Source of the DNA: Glomus cerebriforme
Lineage: Eukaryota; Glomeromycota; Glomeromycetes; Glomerales; Glomeraceae
Assembly: GCA_003550305.1 (NCBI GenBank)
Contig: QKYT01000201.1
Span: 22,485-80,237 of the forward strand
DNA length: 57,753 nt
Reading direction: 5' to 3'
A program made the translations under genes and the position numbers. The notes below the pieces were generated by a model. The model was not told where the DNA came from. It saw nothing but the letters and a program-made list of their open reading frames with translations, and ran no database searches. Below, piece by piece: positions 36,508 to 50,055 of this stretch. The first letter of the stretch is position 1; each line of letters opens with the position of its first letter.

Positions 36508-38503
36508 TATACGTAATATAATTACAAAAAAGGAATTTATTTTGATTTAAAAAAGGTCCTTTTTTTTAAAAAAAATTTGAGGGAAAAAAAAAAAGAGAGA
36601 ACTCATAAAAACAAAAAAAAAACTTGTTTGCTTAAATTTTTCCGAAGCCCGAGTAAAAGTTCGAATTACGTAATGATGATTGACATAATATAATTTAAAA
36701 AATAAATAAATATATATATAATTATATTATAATTATATTATATATATATATATATTTTTTATAAATATAACAATTACAACAATTTATATTTTTTTAAAAA
36801 AAAAATAGAAAAAAAAATTGTTTTTTTTTCATTTTTTTCAAATAGTAATAAAAAAAAGTAACTTACGCAATCAATAATCATTTCTCGGATTTATCTTTCC
36901 GAAGTACATACAAATCACATGACTTACCAAAATTGACAATTTAACAATAATTATTATTAATAAACAATAATAGCATGAATAACGAAAAAATGTACAGCAC
37001 GATCGTTATCTATCGTTATAAAAAAAGAAAAAAAAAACTTAAAAAAACTTTATCTTTTGCACATTATTATTTTAAATAACAAAGACTTTTCGTTATTGTT
37101 TACAATTAAGGAAAATTCATTAGAACATCTTAATGAGTTTTTTTTTTTGAAACAAAATGGTAATTACGCTCGTTGTAAAGTTTTTAAGTGGATAGATCCA
37201 AATTATCCAAATTAAAAAAAAAAAATTCAATATTAAATTTTTTTACTATTGTTCTTATTGCATAAATTTGCATGTTTCTTAGCGAAGTAAAAAGAAAAGA
37301 AAAGAAAATAGTAATTTTATTTTATTCTTTTTCGGGTAATAATTCAAAGAAAAGAAACCTAATCTTTTTGATCAACAAGATCAAATTATATAAATAGGTT
37401 ATAATAATTGTCAAATTAAGGATAAATGATTTACCATTATTTCGTTCTATGTAGAAAATGTGTGATAAAAATAAAAAGTTGGGGGTAATAATTAAAGAAC
37501 ACTATTATTTTCTAAAAAATCATTGAAAGTTATTTAATATTTAGTATATTGTCACTCATTTCTATGTTTGTTAAGTTGAATAATAAAAAAAATATAAAAG
37601 TAAATTTATTTTTAGAAGCAAATAATCTTTTTTAATTAGGCGTAAAAATTTTATTCTAAATAAAAAATCAAATGAAAGATATCAAAAAACCAAGGTTGGC
37701 GTTTAGGTTTTTCTTTAATCATCACTAAATGGTTAAATGGTTATAATATTCATTTGATTTCATTTAAATGCATACATACATATTATGAGTATTATAAGTA
37801 ATTCTGACTGAGCGCGTAATTTTTTAAACTACATATCATATATATATATATATAATAATTATAACAAACGGTTAATACAAATCAACTATCTTTTATGGGA
37901 TACAATGAACAAAATTCCGATATTAGATATTAGTAACGTAGTTTCCCTATCATAACTATCGTATACGGGGTCGAAGATGTTTGACACTTGACATAACATT
38001 GCATAACGTGACAGGTGACAGGAGAACAACTTCCGATTAATAACTAACTATTACCACGGGAGTATATAATTTTCACGTGATCCATTTTAATCTAAACATA
38101 ATTTTCTTTTTTTTTTTGTAAAAAAAAAAAAAAGGGAAAAAGAAAAAATAAAAAATAAAAAGAATAATTTCTTACTTAAAAAGAATAAACTTAAATAAAC
38201 CTTATAAAGGTAAGGAAATCATAAAATATTCGGAAGGAGGGGAAATAAATTTCATAAAAGACGACTATTTGTTAATAAACTAACGAACGATTAAATAAAA
38301 TCTTAGAAAAAAAAAAATAAAATATTGTTTGTAACCTTAAAATAAAATCAATTTCGAAATTGTTCTTAAAAAAAAAAAAAAAAAAAAAAAGTTTTTTTTT
38401 TAATAAAAAAAAAAATCTAAAAATATTCAAACGATTTTGCCAGCAAAATAAAAATTTTTTCTTAATTTTTTTTGCCCATAATATTCTCAACTTTTTTTCT
38501 TAA
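36508..38503. other. Intergenic region between the paralogues
   Basis: No gene is visible. (TA)n tracts occur near 36712-36762, with purine-only runs near 37290-37310 and 38110-38160. It should hold the promoter of member 1 and the 3' UTR of member 2. Confidence 0.5.
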
Positions 38504-39265
38504 TTAATGATTAAACATGTGAAGAGCGTTAGGTCGAACCACAGGTACGCAACTTCCCTTGTTCGAAATCATGGTGTTTGTTATGATTGATACGAATTTT
38601 TGTAAATCTTCCAAACTATGGTTTGAATAATCATTAACCGATGTAAGAGTATTTTCCATAGGATTAGAAAGAATTGAAAAATTTTGGATCGGGGAAGGAG
38701 CAGGAGTCAATAATTGCGAAGGTTGAGTCAAGAAGATTTGAGGAATTGGGGAAGGAGGTTGTTGCTATATTTTGATAAAAAAAAAAAAAAAAGAAAAATT
38801 TTCAATAAAATTTGTAAAAATAAAAAAAAATGAAAAATAAAATGAAAATTAAAGAAAATATTTTACCTCAATTACAGTGTTATTATTATTATTATCATTA
38901 TTTAAATTAATTACACCATTTTCAGTAGATTTTGCAATACCATTAATCAATTCTTCAATTCTATTGATCTTTGAACAAAGTAATTTAACACATCTATTTG
39001 ATTCTTTACAACGTGCACAAGTTTTTTTAATCGTAGGTTTAATTTCAAATTCATCATCATGATGAACTTTTTCTTCAATAGAACCAATATTTTGAATTGA
39101 AGGATTAATAAATTGAGAAGAATTCATATTTTTTACGGAAGAAGAAATCGAATGATTTAATCTACGATTAGGAGTAACCTTTACTCTATGAACTCCTGAT
39201 TTTTCGGAAGTTTCAATACGAGTTGGATTTCTTGTATTATATTTAATAGGAATCGGTTTGGACAT
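38504..39265 (-). CDS. CxxCKES-family protein, member 2
   Basis: Exons 39265-38867 and 38764-38504 encode 219 aa; the intron is phase 0 (GAG/GTAAAA..ATAG/CAA). The N terminus is basic (RNPTRIETSEKSG, KVTPNRRLNHS). The core reads TCARCKES then a helix with SKINRIEELINGIAKS, and after the intron SLEDLQKFVSIITNTM. These match member 1 (CAKCKES, SKMGRIEELV, ISDLQNFVMVVTNT) with conserved spacing and intron, so the two arose by tandem duplication. Low-complexity linkers differ freely (Asn run, QQPPSPIP). Function unknown. Confidence 0.82.
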
Positions 39266-41990
39266 AATTTTTTTAAAAAAAATAATTATATATATATACT
39301 GTATATATTTATTTATTGTTATTATTTACGTGTTTTAATTACAAAGAACGCGTATATTGCCTAAAAAAAATAATTTCTTTTTTAGATGAGGTTAAAAAAA
39401 AGAAGATTATTTTTTAAAGAAAAAATCAAATATTTATAATATTTATATATTTCTCAAATTAACCTAATTTGATTGTATTAATATGTATCACCTACGGAAT
39501 TTGTCATTCCGTACTTAAGTATATATGTATATATAGTGTATATATATTACCTTATTTTAATCTTATAATCAAACTTCCGTAGCATTATTAAAGTTATACT
39601 CGCACCGAATCTTTTCTTCTTTTATCAAAAATCACGCCAGACAGTTTTGTTTATTATTAAATTTCCTTGAAAAGAAATATTTAGCTCTCATGACCTTATA
39701 TATATATTATGCATAGACCGTTCATAATCCCCCCTGCCCATATTTTTAACTCTTTAAGGAAACCCCAAGTTTAAAGGATTTAAAGATTAAGTCATTTCAT
39801 CAAATGAATAAAGAATTTTTTTTTTTTTGTATATAAAAATGAAAAACTTTTATTGATGTCTGAAAATGGGTCGTTGATCAAAATAATGCAATTGATCTAC
39901 GTTTATTTATAAAGGAAAAGATAATCCGATATACAAAATATTTCACTTTCTAAAAAAAGTTTTTGTTCTGCGGATATCAAAAAAAAAAAAAAAAGGGTAT
40001 ATTCGAAATTTACGGAAATTCCCGATATCATAAAAGTTTTCCGGGGACCGATGTACTCCGTTTATGAACTTCTCGAAAAATTCAACAAAGCACGGAACTT
40101 TCCACTTAAGTCAATCAATCATAATAGCCAGTAAAATATTTATTATGTCTTATGACCTTGAGGTCTCACCTCATTTTTTTTATTCCCGATTCAGTTTTAT
40201 TCTTTTATTCAACTTAAATTGGTATTATTTATTTAAATTAGCGTTAGTAATTGTTACATTAATAAAAGTTTTGGTTATTATTTTAATTCCTTATTTGTTT
40301 AAAGTTATTTTCTTTATAAATAAGGTATTTTGATATCCTTTTATATAATAAAATCGTTATTTAAACTGATGTGTTTGTTTAACTGGTAAAATTTTTACAA
40401 TTAATTTCGTCGTGATTACATATTATTTCTTTTTATTTGTTTGTTCATATTTGGGATATCATAATGAAAAAATTAAATGATCTTGCAGGAAAAACTGTCT
40501 TTTCTAACTTATAATGGTTTTATTATAATCAATTTATTATTATTATCACTCCGACCCTTACTGCTAAATTATATCATACTTTACGGAATATTTAGGAGTC
40601 AAAAAAAAAAAATATTCTATATTCAGTCTTTAACATAATGTGAAAATTCGAGAATTTATTAATTAACCTATAACAAAGTAAAAAATTACTTAATATAATT
40701 GGATCGGAGTTTTGGTTTCTGTGCCATTGTTTTTAATTTTACTAAAATACTTTGTGTAAACTTTAAGTTTTCTTAGCCGATGAATTTATTAGAATGAAAA
40801 AAAGTAATGATTGGTTACACGAACTCCATGTCTACCAAATTTATTTAAAAAATGTAAGTTTTATTTGGAATTAATAAAATTACGTGATTTAAGATTTCAT
40901 TTTATTTTTTCTTAGTTTGGATTCGATTTTTTAAAGATTGATTTTATTGATTTTTTTAAAAAAAAATTTAAAAATAAACATGATCTCATTCATTAATTCG
41001 AAAGGAAATGCAATTGTTATTAAATTTTTTACTTCAATGATTTTTTTTTTTTTTTTAAAAAAAAAAAATGTTAATTAGGCGGATAAAAAATATCATTAAT
41101 CATTGAGATTTTCAGACCTAAAAAAAGACACATATACATTCGATCTTTAATTTTTCTGACAACAACCAAAAAAAAAAAAAAAATTAATTAATTAATCAAA
41201 TCAATTGACTGTATTTCTGCGGCTTAGTGAATTTAATAATAAATTACGTACTGTGACTTGTACCGCGACTTTGCCTCAACGATATTTTTTATACAAACAA
41301 AAAATAATCCTTTAAATGTGAAAGAAACAAGATTATTTTTCAAGAAAGTTTCTATAAAGAATGATTGAACGAGTTTTTTTATTCTTTATTTCATCATTTC
41401 CGTTGAACAAATTTTTTATTAATTAACAAAACACAGCCTTTCATGTTACCCATGTATTCATGAAATTCTAGGCAATCGACGCACCTGACACACCTCGTTT
41501 GCTCATGGACTGGTCTAGGTCTTTCTTTTTTTGGTAATGAAAATATATATATATCACCAACTAAATATACGTCGCATCTCACTAGACCCGATCAATTTAA
41601 ATTTCCTTTCTTTGATCAACCATATGATTTATGTACAACCATAATTTTAGATGAAAAAAAAAAAATTTCGGATAATATGAGCCACAAATACATCAAATAT
41701 TAACAGAAAGGTGTAAAGGAGTTTAAAAAAAAAAAGACGGAATTGTACAAAAATGAAACAAAAGGAAGAGAGACATGCTGGGGGGGGGGGGGCATTTTTT
41801 TAGTGTAACTTTTGTAAATATAATAAATAGTTGAGGCTTTTACAATAAATTTTCTTTCTTTTATCAAAATCCTTTATGTATAGATAATATATATTTATTT
41901 ATGATCCAAATTACAAAATTACAAAATAATTTTTTAAATAATTTAATGATTTTAACTATAGATATTTAATAATCGATTATAAATAATTAA
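39266..41990. other. Intergenic region with a G13 run
   Basis: No gene is supportable; an 89-codon open frame at 40064 is hydrophobic and low-complexity. A run of 13 G's at 41780-41792 is unique in this AT-rich window. (TA)-rich DNA lies at 39290-39310 and 39510-39550. Confidence 0.55.
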
Positions 41991-44900
41991 ATGACGCGTC
42001 AAATAAATTCATGTATTAAAATACCTATAATCTTACTCCTCCTTTACTTTTCAAATATCATATATTCATATCGTACGATAAAACTATATGAAGATTTATC
42101 AAATGGACCATTATATCCAGTTGATGCGATATCTTTTCAGGATTCTTCAATATTAACCATTCGTTTAGCATCCAATTGTTCTCATATAGGAAATTCGAGT
42201 CCATTGAACGTGTTTCCAATAAGATCATTATATCCTAATGGAACTTTAATTCCTGCTAATGTAATTTATTTATTTGCTGATATTAATTTTTGTCCTATTA
42301 ATAGAATAAGTATACTTGCTTTACCTGGTAAGTTAATTTATTATTGATCAATTAATTTATCCATTATTATTAATGATTATCATTTTTGAATATTAGATGA
42401 TTTTTTATTTATAAGTTATTTGAGACAAGAACAAGTCAATCAAGTAAGAATTATGGGTATGATTTCACAATTAGATGGAACGATAATCGATTCGTAAGTA
42501 TGATGATTATAAGTTTTTTTTTTTTTTTTTAATATATATTATATATTTATACTATTTTTTTTTTAAAAAAAAAATATATATAGTGGAATAGAATTGAGTG
42601 ATTCAATAGGTTTTGATATAACGAGTACAACATCATATCCATCACAAATTAAAATAAATAATGATGTGGAAGATGGAGAATTATTGTTTACTATAACATA
42701 TGATAATCTTAATATAAATTGGAGAAGATTTGAATGGGATAATAAAGGGTAATGTGAGAAATTAAATTTTAAAATTCTATAATGATCATCTTTGTTTATT
42801 TGGCAATTTTTATATACTTTTAGAAATAGATTGATCAATATGACACAGGGAATTTTTGGTCCAGGGATACCATCATCAGAATCATATCAAATAGATTCAT
42901 TTCAAACTTTTGATACATTAGATGGTGGATTTGGATTAGCATATTCAATTTCTTTACCATCAAGGAGTGCACAACAATCAACCTTTTCACATTCAATAGT
43001 CTACATCACATTTCTCCATAAATCGGCACCCGCCTGGACATCTCCTACAATAATTTATGAAATATCTGGTGCAATAGTAACCATAAAATCATGTGCATCA
43101 TCAATAGATACATCATTAGCAGGAAATACATGTTTTATTATTATAACACCCCAATCACCACAACAATTGCAATATTCTTGGAGGATAATTAAGTTTTTAA
43201 GTGTGGGTTCTATATTATCTTATCAAAATATACTTAATAGTGAAATTAGATTTGAAAAAAATAGAAATGTTGTTCTTATTTATACTGATGTACTTCCATT
43301 AAATTATGATGGATTTTGTATGATTGGTATTAGACAAGATAATTTTATTACAAATTTACAAGGGAGTTTATATAATATTACGGGTGATCAAGTTGTTAAA
43401 GTAGATGATTGGGGAATTCCTTTAATATCATTAACATCGAGAGTAAAATATAATGCATTTAATAATGATACCATATGGGCTGTTATACCAGGAGAAGATA
43501 ATTCTGGTACATTTTGGTACATTTTAAGTAATGATCTTTATAGAGGCAACATTGGTGAGATATTTTTTTTAATAAGCAATTTTTTTTAAAAAAAAATTTC
43601 TTAATAAGAATATTAATTGATTTTTAATTTAAATAGGATATGAGAATAAACAAATATTGAATACCATACCATCAATTAACGCAACGATACCAACAGATAT
43701 AAAAACAATTACAATAATGTATAGAGAACCAATAGTATTATCAACAGGTTTCATATCAATATATCAGAGATCTTATAATAATAATGATCCTACAAACTAT
43801 ACAGATTTTTTGAGACAAAAATTTTCAGCATCATCACAATATGTAAATTATGTTAACGGAACATCTAATACAGAAGTAGTAGTACAAATATTATCATCAA
43901 CATTTAGTCGATTTAATTCTAATTATTATATAACAATTGAGGATGATTTTGTTAGAAATCAGGATTTTAATGAACCTTTAAAAGGTATTGAAAGTGGTAT
44001 TTGGATGATTAAAACAAATTTACCAGAAAATCAACAATTCACGGATAATAAGGATGTATTATTACGATTGGATGCGTATGGAACACTACGATTTCAAAAT
44101 ATGTCATCATCAGAACAAGATAATTTTTTTGATAATTTATTACTTTCATTTTCACAATCGGTTCCAGTACCATTGGAAAGATTATATACATCAAAACGTT
44201 ATCAATATGATGGTTCAAGTGGTAATGATGATTTACCTATATTAATTAAAATTCAATTAAAAGCCTCTAGAAATAAAGAAAATATGAATACCGAACAAAT
44301 TCTTAATGATATGGATACTTTGGTTAAAAATAAATATGTTACTCAATTAATTAATTTTGGAAATTCAACTGATTTATTGGATTCTAATTATGGTGTGAAG
44401 GAAATAGGTAAGAAAAGAAAATACGGGAGAGAAAAATTATTTATTAAACAAACTAATTACCACCTTTTTTAAACTATGTGTAGTTGATGTATGGAATCAA
44501 TATAGATATGAATTGGCAGGAATTATTTGTGCTATATTTGTATTATGTGTACTGGTATTCCTAGCTCATAATTATTCTACTCCAACCGACTCTAGGGTAA
44601 TTTATCTTCAAACCAATTATATAAACTTCTAAGATAGTTTAAATCATTCTAATATTTAAACTCTTTCTCTCTTTCAATATTTTAGTATAGTATTCCGAGT
44701 ATGTCACTATTCAAATTCCTCGTGATATTTGTAGATTTTATTATGGATATAGTCTTTTTATTTTACAATGGTCGGGACGTACCAAGTTTATATACACCAA
44801 GGTATTTCTTAAAGATTAATATTATTCATGTTGATAATATTCGTTTGATATTAATTGTTTATATTCTTTACATTTACAGTATAGTTTTGTTGTTAGCACC

Positions 44901-45700
44901 GTTATCAATAAATTTTTTTATAACAATGTTTATATTTCTAAAAGAATATTATGGAAATCCTATATTTTCGAATTTTGCACGTGATCATTCATTATCAACA
45001 ACGATACTACTTGTATTTGGTTATATTGATTTAGTATCATTGGAATTATTAAGTTCTAATTTGGCAAATATTGATAAATTCAGTGCTCCTTTTGATGAAA
45101 TAGCTCATAAAGCTATTTATTGGGGTAGTTTTGTTATTTTACTTTTAGAAGATTTACCTCAATTTGTGATCCAAGTAAGTACTATTTACACTTTTTTTTT
45201 TTTTTATTGCTATTTATTCTTTTTGTATATTTAATTTACACTTTTTTCTCGTATATTTTTGATAGATAATCTATTTAAAGTCGGTTATAGTTTATAAATT
45301 TATACCATTATTAACATTAATAACTTCTTCATTAATAATATTAACTAATGTAATCGGTAGAACATTTGATTGTTATAAAAATATGCGTGATCGTTATTTC
45401 TATACTTTATCAGATGAAGAACGTCAGAGTACTAATGGTAGTGGTAATGGTAGATTAAGTTATTTATTTGGTCAAAATGAAATTTTTAATAAATGGTGGT
45501 TGATTGGTAGTGGTAAATCTAATAATAATAGAGAAGAAGAAAAGAATGACAAATGGAAAGGAAAAGGAAAAAGTAAAGAGGAAGAAGATGATGAAAGAGA
45601 TACCATGATTAGTGAAATTGAATCAAGTGGTACCAATTTTAATATTCAACCAGGTCCTAGTGGAAATATTACTTCTTCAATTGAACCTAAATTATATTAA
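41991..45700 (+). CDS. Large secreted-domain plus multi-TM membrane protein, nine exons
   Basis: Exons 41991-42327, 42397-42493, 42584-42748, 42824-43554, 43637-44407, 44484-44596, 44686-44801, 44880-45174 and 45266-45700 close to 1019 aa. Residues 1-26 are a signal peptide (IPIILLLLYFSNIIYS). About 670 extracellular residues follow, beta-rich with several NxS/T sequons. From ~710 there are five or six membrane helices: ELAGIICAIFVLCVLVFLA, FKFLVIFVDFIMDIVFLF, LLLAPLSINFFITMFIFL, TTILLVFGYIDLVSLELL, SFVILLLEDLPQFVIQ with IIYLK, and FIPLLTLITSSLIILTNVI. The tail is charged (REEEKNDKWKGKGKSKEEE). LLEDLPQFVIQ resembles the E..PQ..LQ signature of XK-related scramblases; this is only a local resemblance. 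It is likely a cell-surface protein; the substrate or ligand is unknown. Confidence 0.87.
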
Positions 45701-46430
45701 AAAAAAAAAAATAAATGTATATATTTTTTTTTATTTATTTTGTATATTTTGTATTGTATTTTTATATATTATAGATGTATTTATTTGTTTAAATATTTTT
45801 TATTTTTGTAAGTTTTTGAACCTTTTTTTTTTTTTATAATTTTTTTAAATATTTTTAAATCTTGTTTAACATATTAAGTAAAGTTACAAAGCAAACAAAA
45901 ATACATAAATAATTTTTTAAGTATTTCATAATATATAATCTATATATCTAAATTCTAATTTATTGCTATTTATTTATTAATTTTATCCAAGTGTTTATAA
46001 TTTTTATACCTTTTTTTTTTTAAATTTTTTAAAAAAAAACAAGTAAATGCAATCTTTTTATTTAGCAAATTACTGATTCCAAAAAACAATAATTACATTT
46101 GCAATATAACCTTTATGAAGAAAATTGTCACTTATTATACATAGAAAAATAAATCTTTAGAATATTACTTTTTATTAAAGTCTTCTTAAATAAAACATGC
46201 TAAATCTCTCCTAAATTTCCAGTAAATAAACACTAAAATAAAAAAAATACAGAACAATTTTATAAACCAGTTTTTAATAATATTTTACCTATATATGGAT
46301 TAATTATTTAGATAGAAGTACTGTAATACTGACTACTGAGATACAGAAGAGCCTATATTATAATTCAAGGATAAAGATTCTTAGAAAGATTTAGAGTAAT
46401 ATATCATATATTATCAAAGATTTGTATAAG
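45701..46430. other. 3' UTR and AT-rich spacer
   Basis: T-rich 3' region of the large membrane-protein gene, then AT-rich DNA with no gene or boundary I can define. Confidence 0.5.
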
Positions 46431-47050
46431 TAATCATCTCAATTTGGTGGATCTATTGACTAGCTTTGAACTATTAGAAATTGACCTGTTTCAAAAAAAT
46501 TACTACTGGAATGGTTGGTGAGTGGTTGGCAGAATTTCTGATAATACCTTCAGGTAAGATAGTATAAGTTGTCAACTCGATTCATCAGGAGCATCTGTTA
46601 GGATAACTAGAAACTAATTCTAATAAGATAAAGGAATAAAAGTATTTCTGTAATTTTTTTACTTTTTTGTATATTTTAGTTATAGTTTTTTTAGATAGTC
46701 TCTTCTTTCTGAAAGTTAGTACTAGTAGCTAGTTTCTTTAAATCTTCTTAGAACATTTTGTACTAATTTAAAATTCTAAATATGTAAAGCTATAATTATT
46801 CTTTATACTAAAAATTAGTAGCCAGTCTCTAGAAATTTATCAATATTTTATGCTAATTTGATAATCTATAGTGTTGAAGAAAGATTCAGATAAATTGAAT
46901 AAAGAATATTTAATTTAAGAAAAGATTTAAGAGAACTGGTTAAAGGGATTATTTTTTAGTTCTAGCATTAGGATATAGGAAAGAATCAAAGTATAGTTTA
47001 TATCTAAGAAAGTTTTGCTTCCAATTCTCACTCTAAAAACTCATATTATA
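46430..47050 (+). repeat. Repeat family D, copy 2 (3' part)
   Basis: Matches 49180-49700 in order and orientation. Shared words include AGCATCTGTTAGGAT, AGAAACTA, ACTAGTAGCTAG and TTCTTTAAATCTT, then GGTTCTA-like and TAGGAAAGAAT near the end. It has no intact frame. Confidence 0.75.
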
Positions 47051-47343
47051 TAAGTATGACAAGTGGTGTTTTTTCACATTATGGTGGAAGGTATAATGTG
47101 GATTTATTTTCTTTATAGTAGTCTGACTATGTGTATTGTATTACCTAATAATAAAGATTATCTTATTTTCAAAAAAAAAATAGTACAAAATTAAGCCTCT
47201 AAAATTTACAAATATTCAAAATACTATAATTAATATATAGTAAATATTGAATTGTATTTATTATATAAAATATAAAATTTAATAAATTTAATTTTATTCA
47301 TTATTAATTTTAATAAATTATAATATAATAATATAAATATAAT

Positions 47344-47524
47344 TACTGTATTTTATTAAAAATAAGCACTCTTTTTTGCAAGGATTTTGTGTGAAAAGTT
47401 TGGGATGGTACTTATTTTTGATACTATTTTTGTTAGTAACATATATAACTTTTCTTAAAAAAAATTGAAAAGTTTAGAGAAATACTTATTTTTGCTAGGT
47501 GCTTATTTTCAATAAAATATGGTA
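47344..47524. repeat. MITE family C, copy 2 (181 bp)
   Basis: The left end TACTGTATTTTATTAAAAAT..AAGCAC is inverse to the right end (GGTGCTTATTTTCAATAAAA..TATGGTA). It shares the TACCGTATTTT..AAGCACC terminus with the copy at 17436-17800. Confidence 0.78.
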
Positions 47525-47689
47525 TTATAATATTAAAATATAGTTTATATGCTATAATTTAAAAGTAATTACTTAAAAATTTAAATTAGTTTTTAGTCAA
47601 TAAATATTAATATAATATGTACAATACATATTATATCTAATATATTTTTTTTATATAATTTTAGTTTTTAAAATAAAAAATTATCTTTT

Positions 47690-47840
47690 ATTGTCATGAC
47701 ATTTTATCACAATCAATAATTTTGGCTAGAATTAAGGATTGGTTAGGGCATATGGATGGATTGAACCAATAGGATCATTCTCGTTACAAATAATATGCGA
47801 TTACACCCTCATAAATTTATCACATTATCAAAAATTAATA
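47690..47840. repeat. MITE family A-related fragment
   Basis: Contains ATTTTGGCTAGAATTAAGGA and ATTTATCACATTATC like the family A copies. Boundaries are unclear. Confidence 0.45.
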
Positions 47841-48534
47841 ACTTTGGTATAACAAATAAAAACTAAGCCACCAAATATATAGAAAAAAACTGCAATGAGC
47901 AAACGACATTTTATTATTATTTTATTTTTAAAAGAAATAATATATATAGGTAAAAATATCATAACTTATATCATAATCATTTCTTTGTATTTTAGTACTT
48001 TGACTTCATGTACCTTATTACTAATATACAATAATATGTAATTTTATTAAAGTTATACATTCAAACCACAATTCTTCGCCAAAATCCTTTCATAATCTTT
48101 ATTTTTTACAGTAAAAGCAAACCCTTATGGCAGAAAAAATGTGTATTATCATTATTAACTATATTAATTAAAAGAAATTTTTAAATTTTGAATTTGTTAG
48201 TATACAAAGTAAATAATTTAAGATATAAATATAATTTAAAATTTAAACTTCACATCTTCACCTATTAAATTTTTATTTTTTTTTAAAAATATACTTAGTT
48301 TTTTTTAGAGAGTGTTCAGAGAGTAAACAACTTTGAAACTAGGATTATGATCGGAGTATAATTAACTTTAGCAATAAAGTTGTTAAAATAGGAAGAGTTA
48401 TTATTAATGATAGGGATATGTTGCGATTATTTTGATATGGCTGTTACAAGATAATCACATGCATAATAATAGAGGTTTATAAATATCATGTTAGATGATA
48501 TTATGAAGATAAGTTTAATCCGCTCATATGATTA

Positions 48535-48579
48535 AATTAGGATTAGAGTTAGAATTAGGTTTAGATAATTAGGTTTAGT
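48535..48579 (+). repeat. Short telomere-like patch
   Basis: Degenerate TTAGGA/TTAGAG/TTAGGTTTAG units on the plus strand, about seven in 45 bp. Confidence 0.5.
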
Positions 48580-48589
48580 ATCATATCTC

Positions 48590-48740
48590 GTCATGCATAC
48601 CTTTTTTCATTTTTATTAAATATTCTGAAAATTTAGGATTTTTTTTGATAGTGAAATCCTATTTGTCATTATTATATATCATACCGATGACAAAATTACT
48701 ATAAAATGCTATGGCAATAAATTACAAAATCCTTTAAAAT
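48590..48740. repeat. MITE family A-related fragment
   Basis: Contains the diagnostic GTGAAATCCTATTTGTCATT in the orientation of the copies at 14230 and 54590. Together with the fragment at 47690 it may be the two ends of one element. Confidence 0.5.
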
Positions 48741-48829
48741 AATAACATTTAAATATTCTTTTGCTAATATTTTATTAACCATTTATAAATTTTTAAATAA
48801 AATCTCTTATTTTAATATATATATAGGAG

Positions 48830-49700
48830 CAATTCTCTCTGTTAATTTTTATACCCATTTCTTTCAAGAAGTTTTTTAAAAAAAAGTTGTGCTTTTTGTC
48901 ATTCTGCACTAAGAAAATGGTCTTTTAGTTTTAGGAAAAGTTGCTCTATGCTGCTAGAATTAACTAAAAAATTTTAAAAAGTATAAATAATAGTCTCCAG
49001 TTTACCAAGTTTCTTCACAAGTTAGATTCATAATAACTTTCAGTCATCTATATCTTACTTTAAGTTGATATCTGAAAAGCTATTTGGTATTCTAAGATAC
49101 TTTTTACAAGCACAAAATGAAAGAGTAGAACTTGTAGTAATCAATAGTTTTGTGTTAATAGTTATTTCAATTCTATAAAGCTAAATGTCACTAGATTATT
49201 AAAAATTGACTTATTTTGAAAAGAAATCCTATTAAGAAGGTAGTCAGTTTTTGGCAAGATTTTTGGTGATGGTCTTTAAATGAGACAGTATAAGTAGTTA
49301 ACTCAATTTATCTAAAGCATCTGTTAGGATGATTAGAAACTAGTTTTGGTGAAGTAGAGAAATAGAGGTATTTTTGTATAATTTTTCTTCTTTATATATT
49401 TTAGTATTAGTTCTTTTAGATAATCTCTTTTTTCTAAAGATTAATACTAGTAGCTAGCTTCTTTAAATCTTTTTAAAATATTTTATACTAGTTTGAAAAC
49501 CCAATTAGCATAATTAGTTTTGATATCCTTTGTCTTAAAGATTAATACTAGCATTTAATCTCTAAAAATTCATTAATGTTATGTACTAGTTTGTGAGTTA
49601 AGAGATCATCTTGAGAGGAGATTCAGAAGGATTGATTAAAGGAATTATTTTTTGGTTCTAACACTAGATATAGGAAAGAATTAGAGTATAGTTTGTATTT
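48830..49700 (+). repeat. Repeat family D, longest copy
   Basis: Its 5' part matches 56437-56760 (AAGTTGTGCTTTTTG, GTCTTTTAGTTTTAG, AATAACTTTCAGTCA, TTTGGTATTCTAAG). Its 3' part matches 46430-47050. It is therefore the most complete of three copies of one degraded interspersed element. I could not read a transposase or reverse transcriptase in either strand. Confidence 0.75.
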
Positions 49701-49734
49701 ATATTAGGGAAATTTTAGAGATGCAGAACTGCAA

Positions 49735-49757
49735 AAATCTGCAAAATTTGCAGATTT
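49735..49757. repeat. 23-bp palindrome in ATCTGCA-rich DNA
   Basis: AAATCTGCAAA and TTTGCAGATTT around a single central base. More ATCTGCA words follow to 50035. Confidence 0.8.
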
Positions 49758-50055
49758 TCACTTTTTCTTATATATTTTTAATAAATATCTGCACAGTTCT
49801 TTAAATAATTTTCTTTAAAATTTTTAGTAAAGTTTTTAGAAAAAATCTGCAATAATCTCCAATATTGCAAATTTGTTAAAAACTTTACGCAAAAATCTTT
49901 GAAGATTTTTTTTTTTATTCTGATAAACTTTAGTTAAACTATTATTTAACTATTTTAAATTTTAGGTTTCAAAGTCTTAGACAAAATTTGATAAGTTCTC
50001 CAAACTTCATGTTTAATCTGTGACATGCAGATTTTTTTGTTTTTGTTTTTTTTTT

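Noticed and set aside
40064..40333. An 89-codon hydrophobic open frame
   Set aside because: It is built from T-rich DNA, has no splice context, no conserved pattern, and no promoter or partner exon.
41394..41582. A 62-codon minus-strand frame with several Cys (CVRCVDCLEF)
   Set aside because: Zinc-finger-like by eye, but it is isolated, has no flanking exon, and starts in a low-complexity tract.
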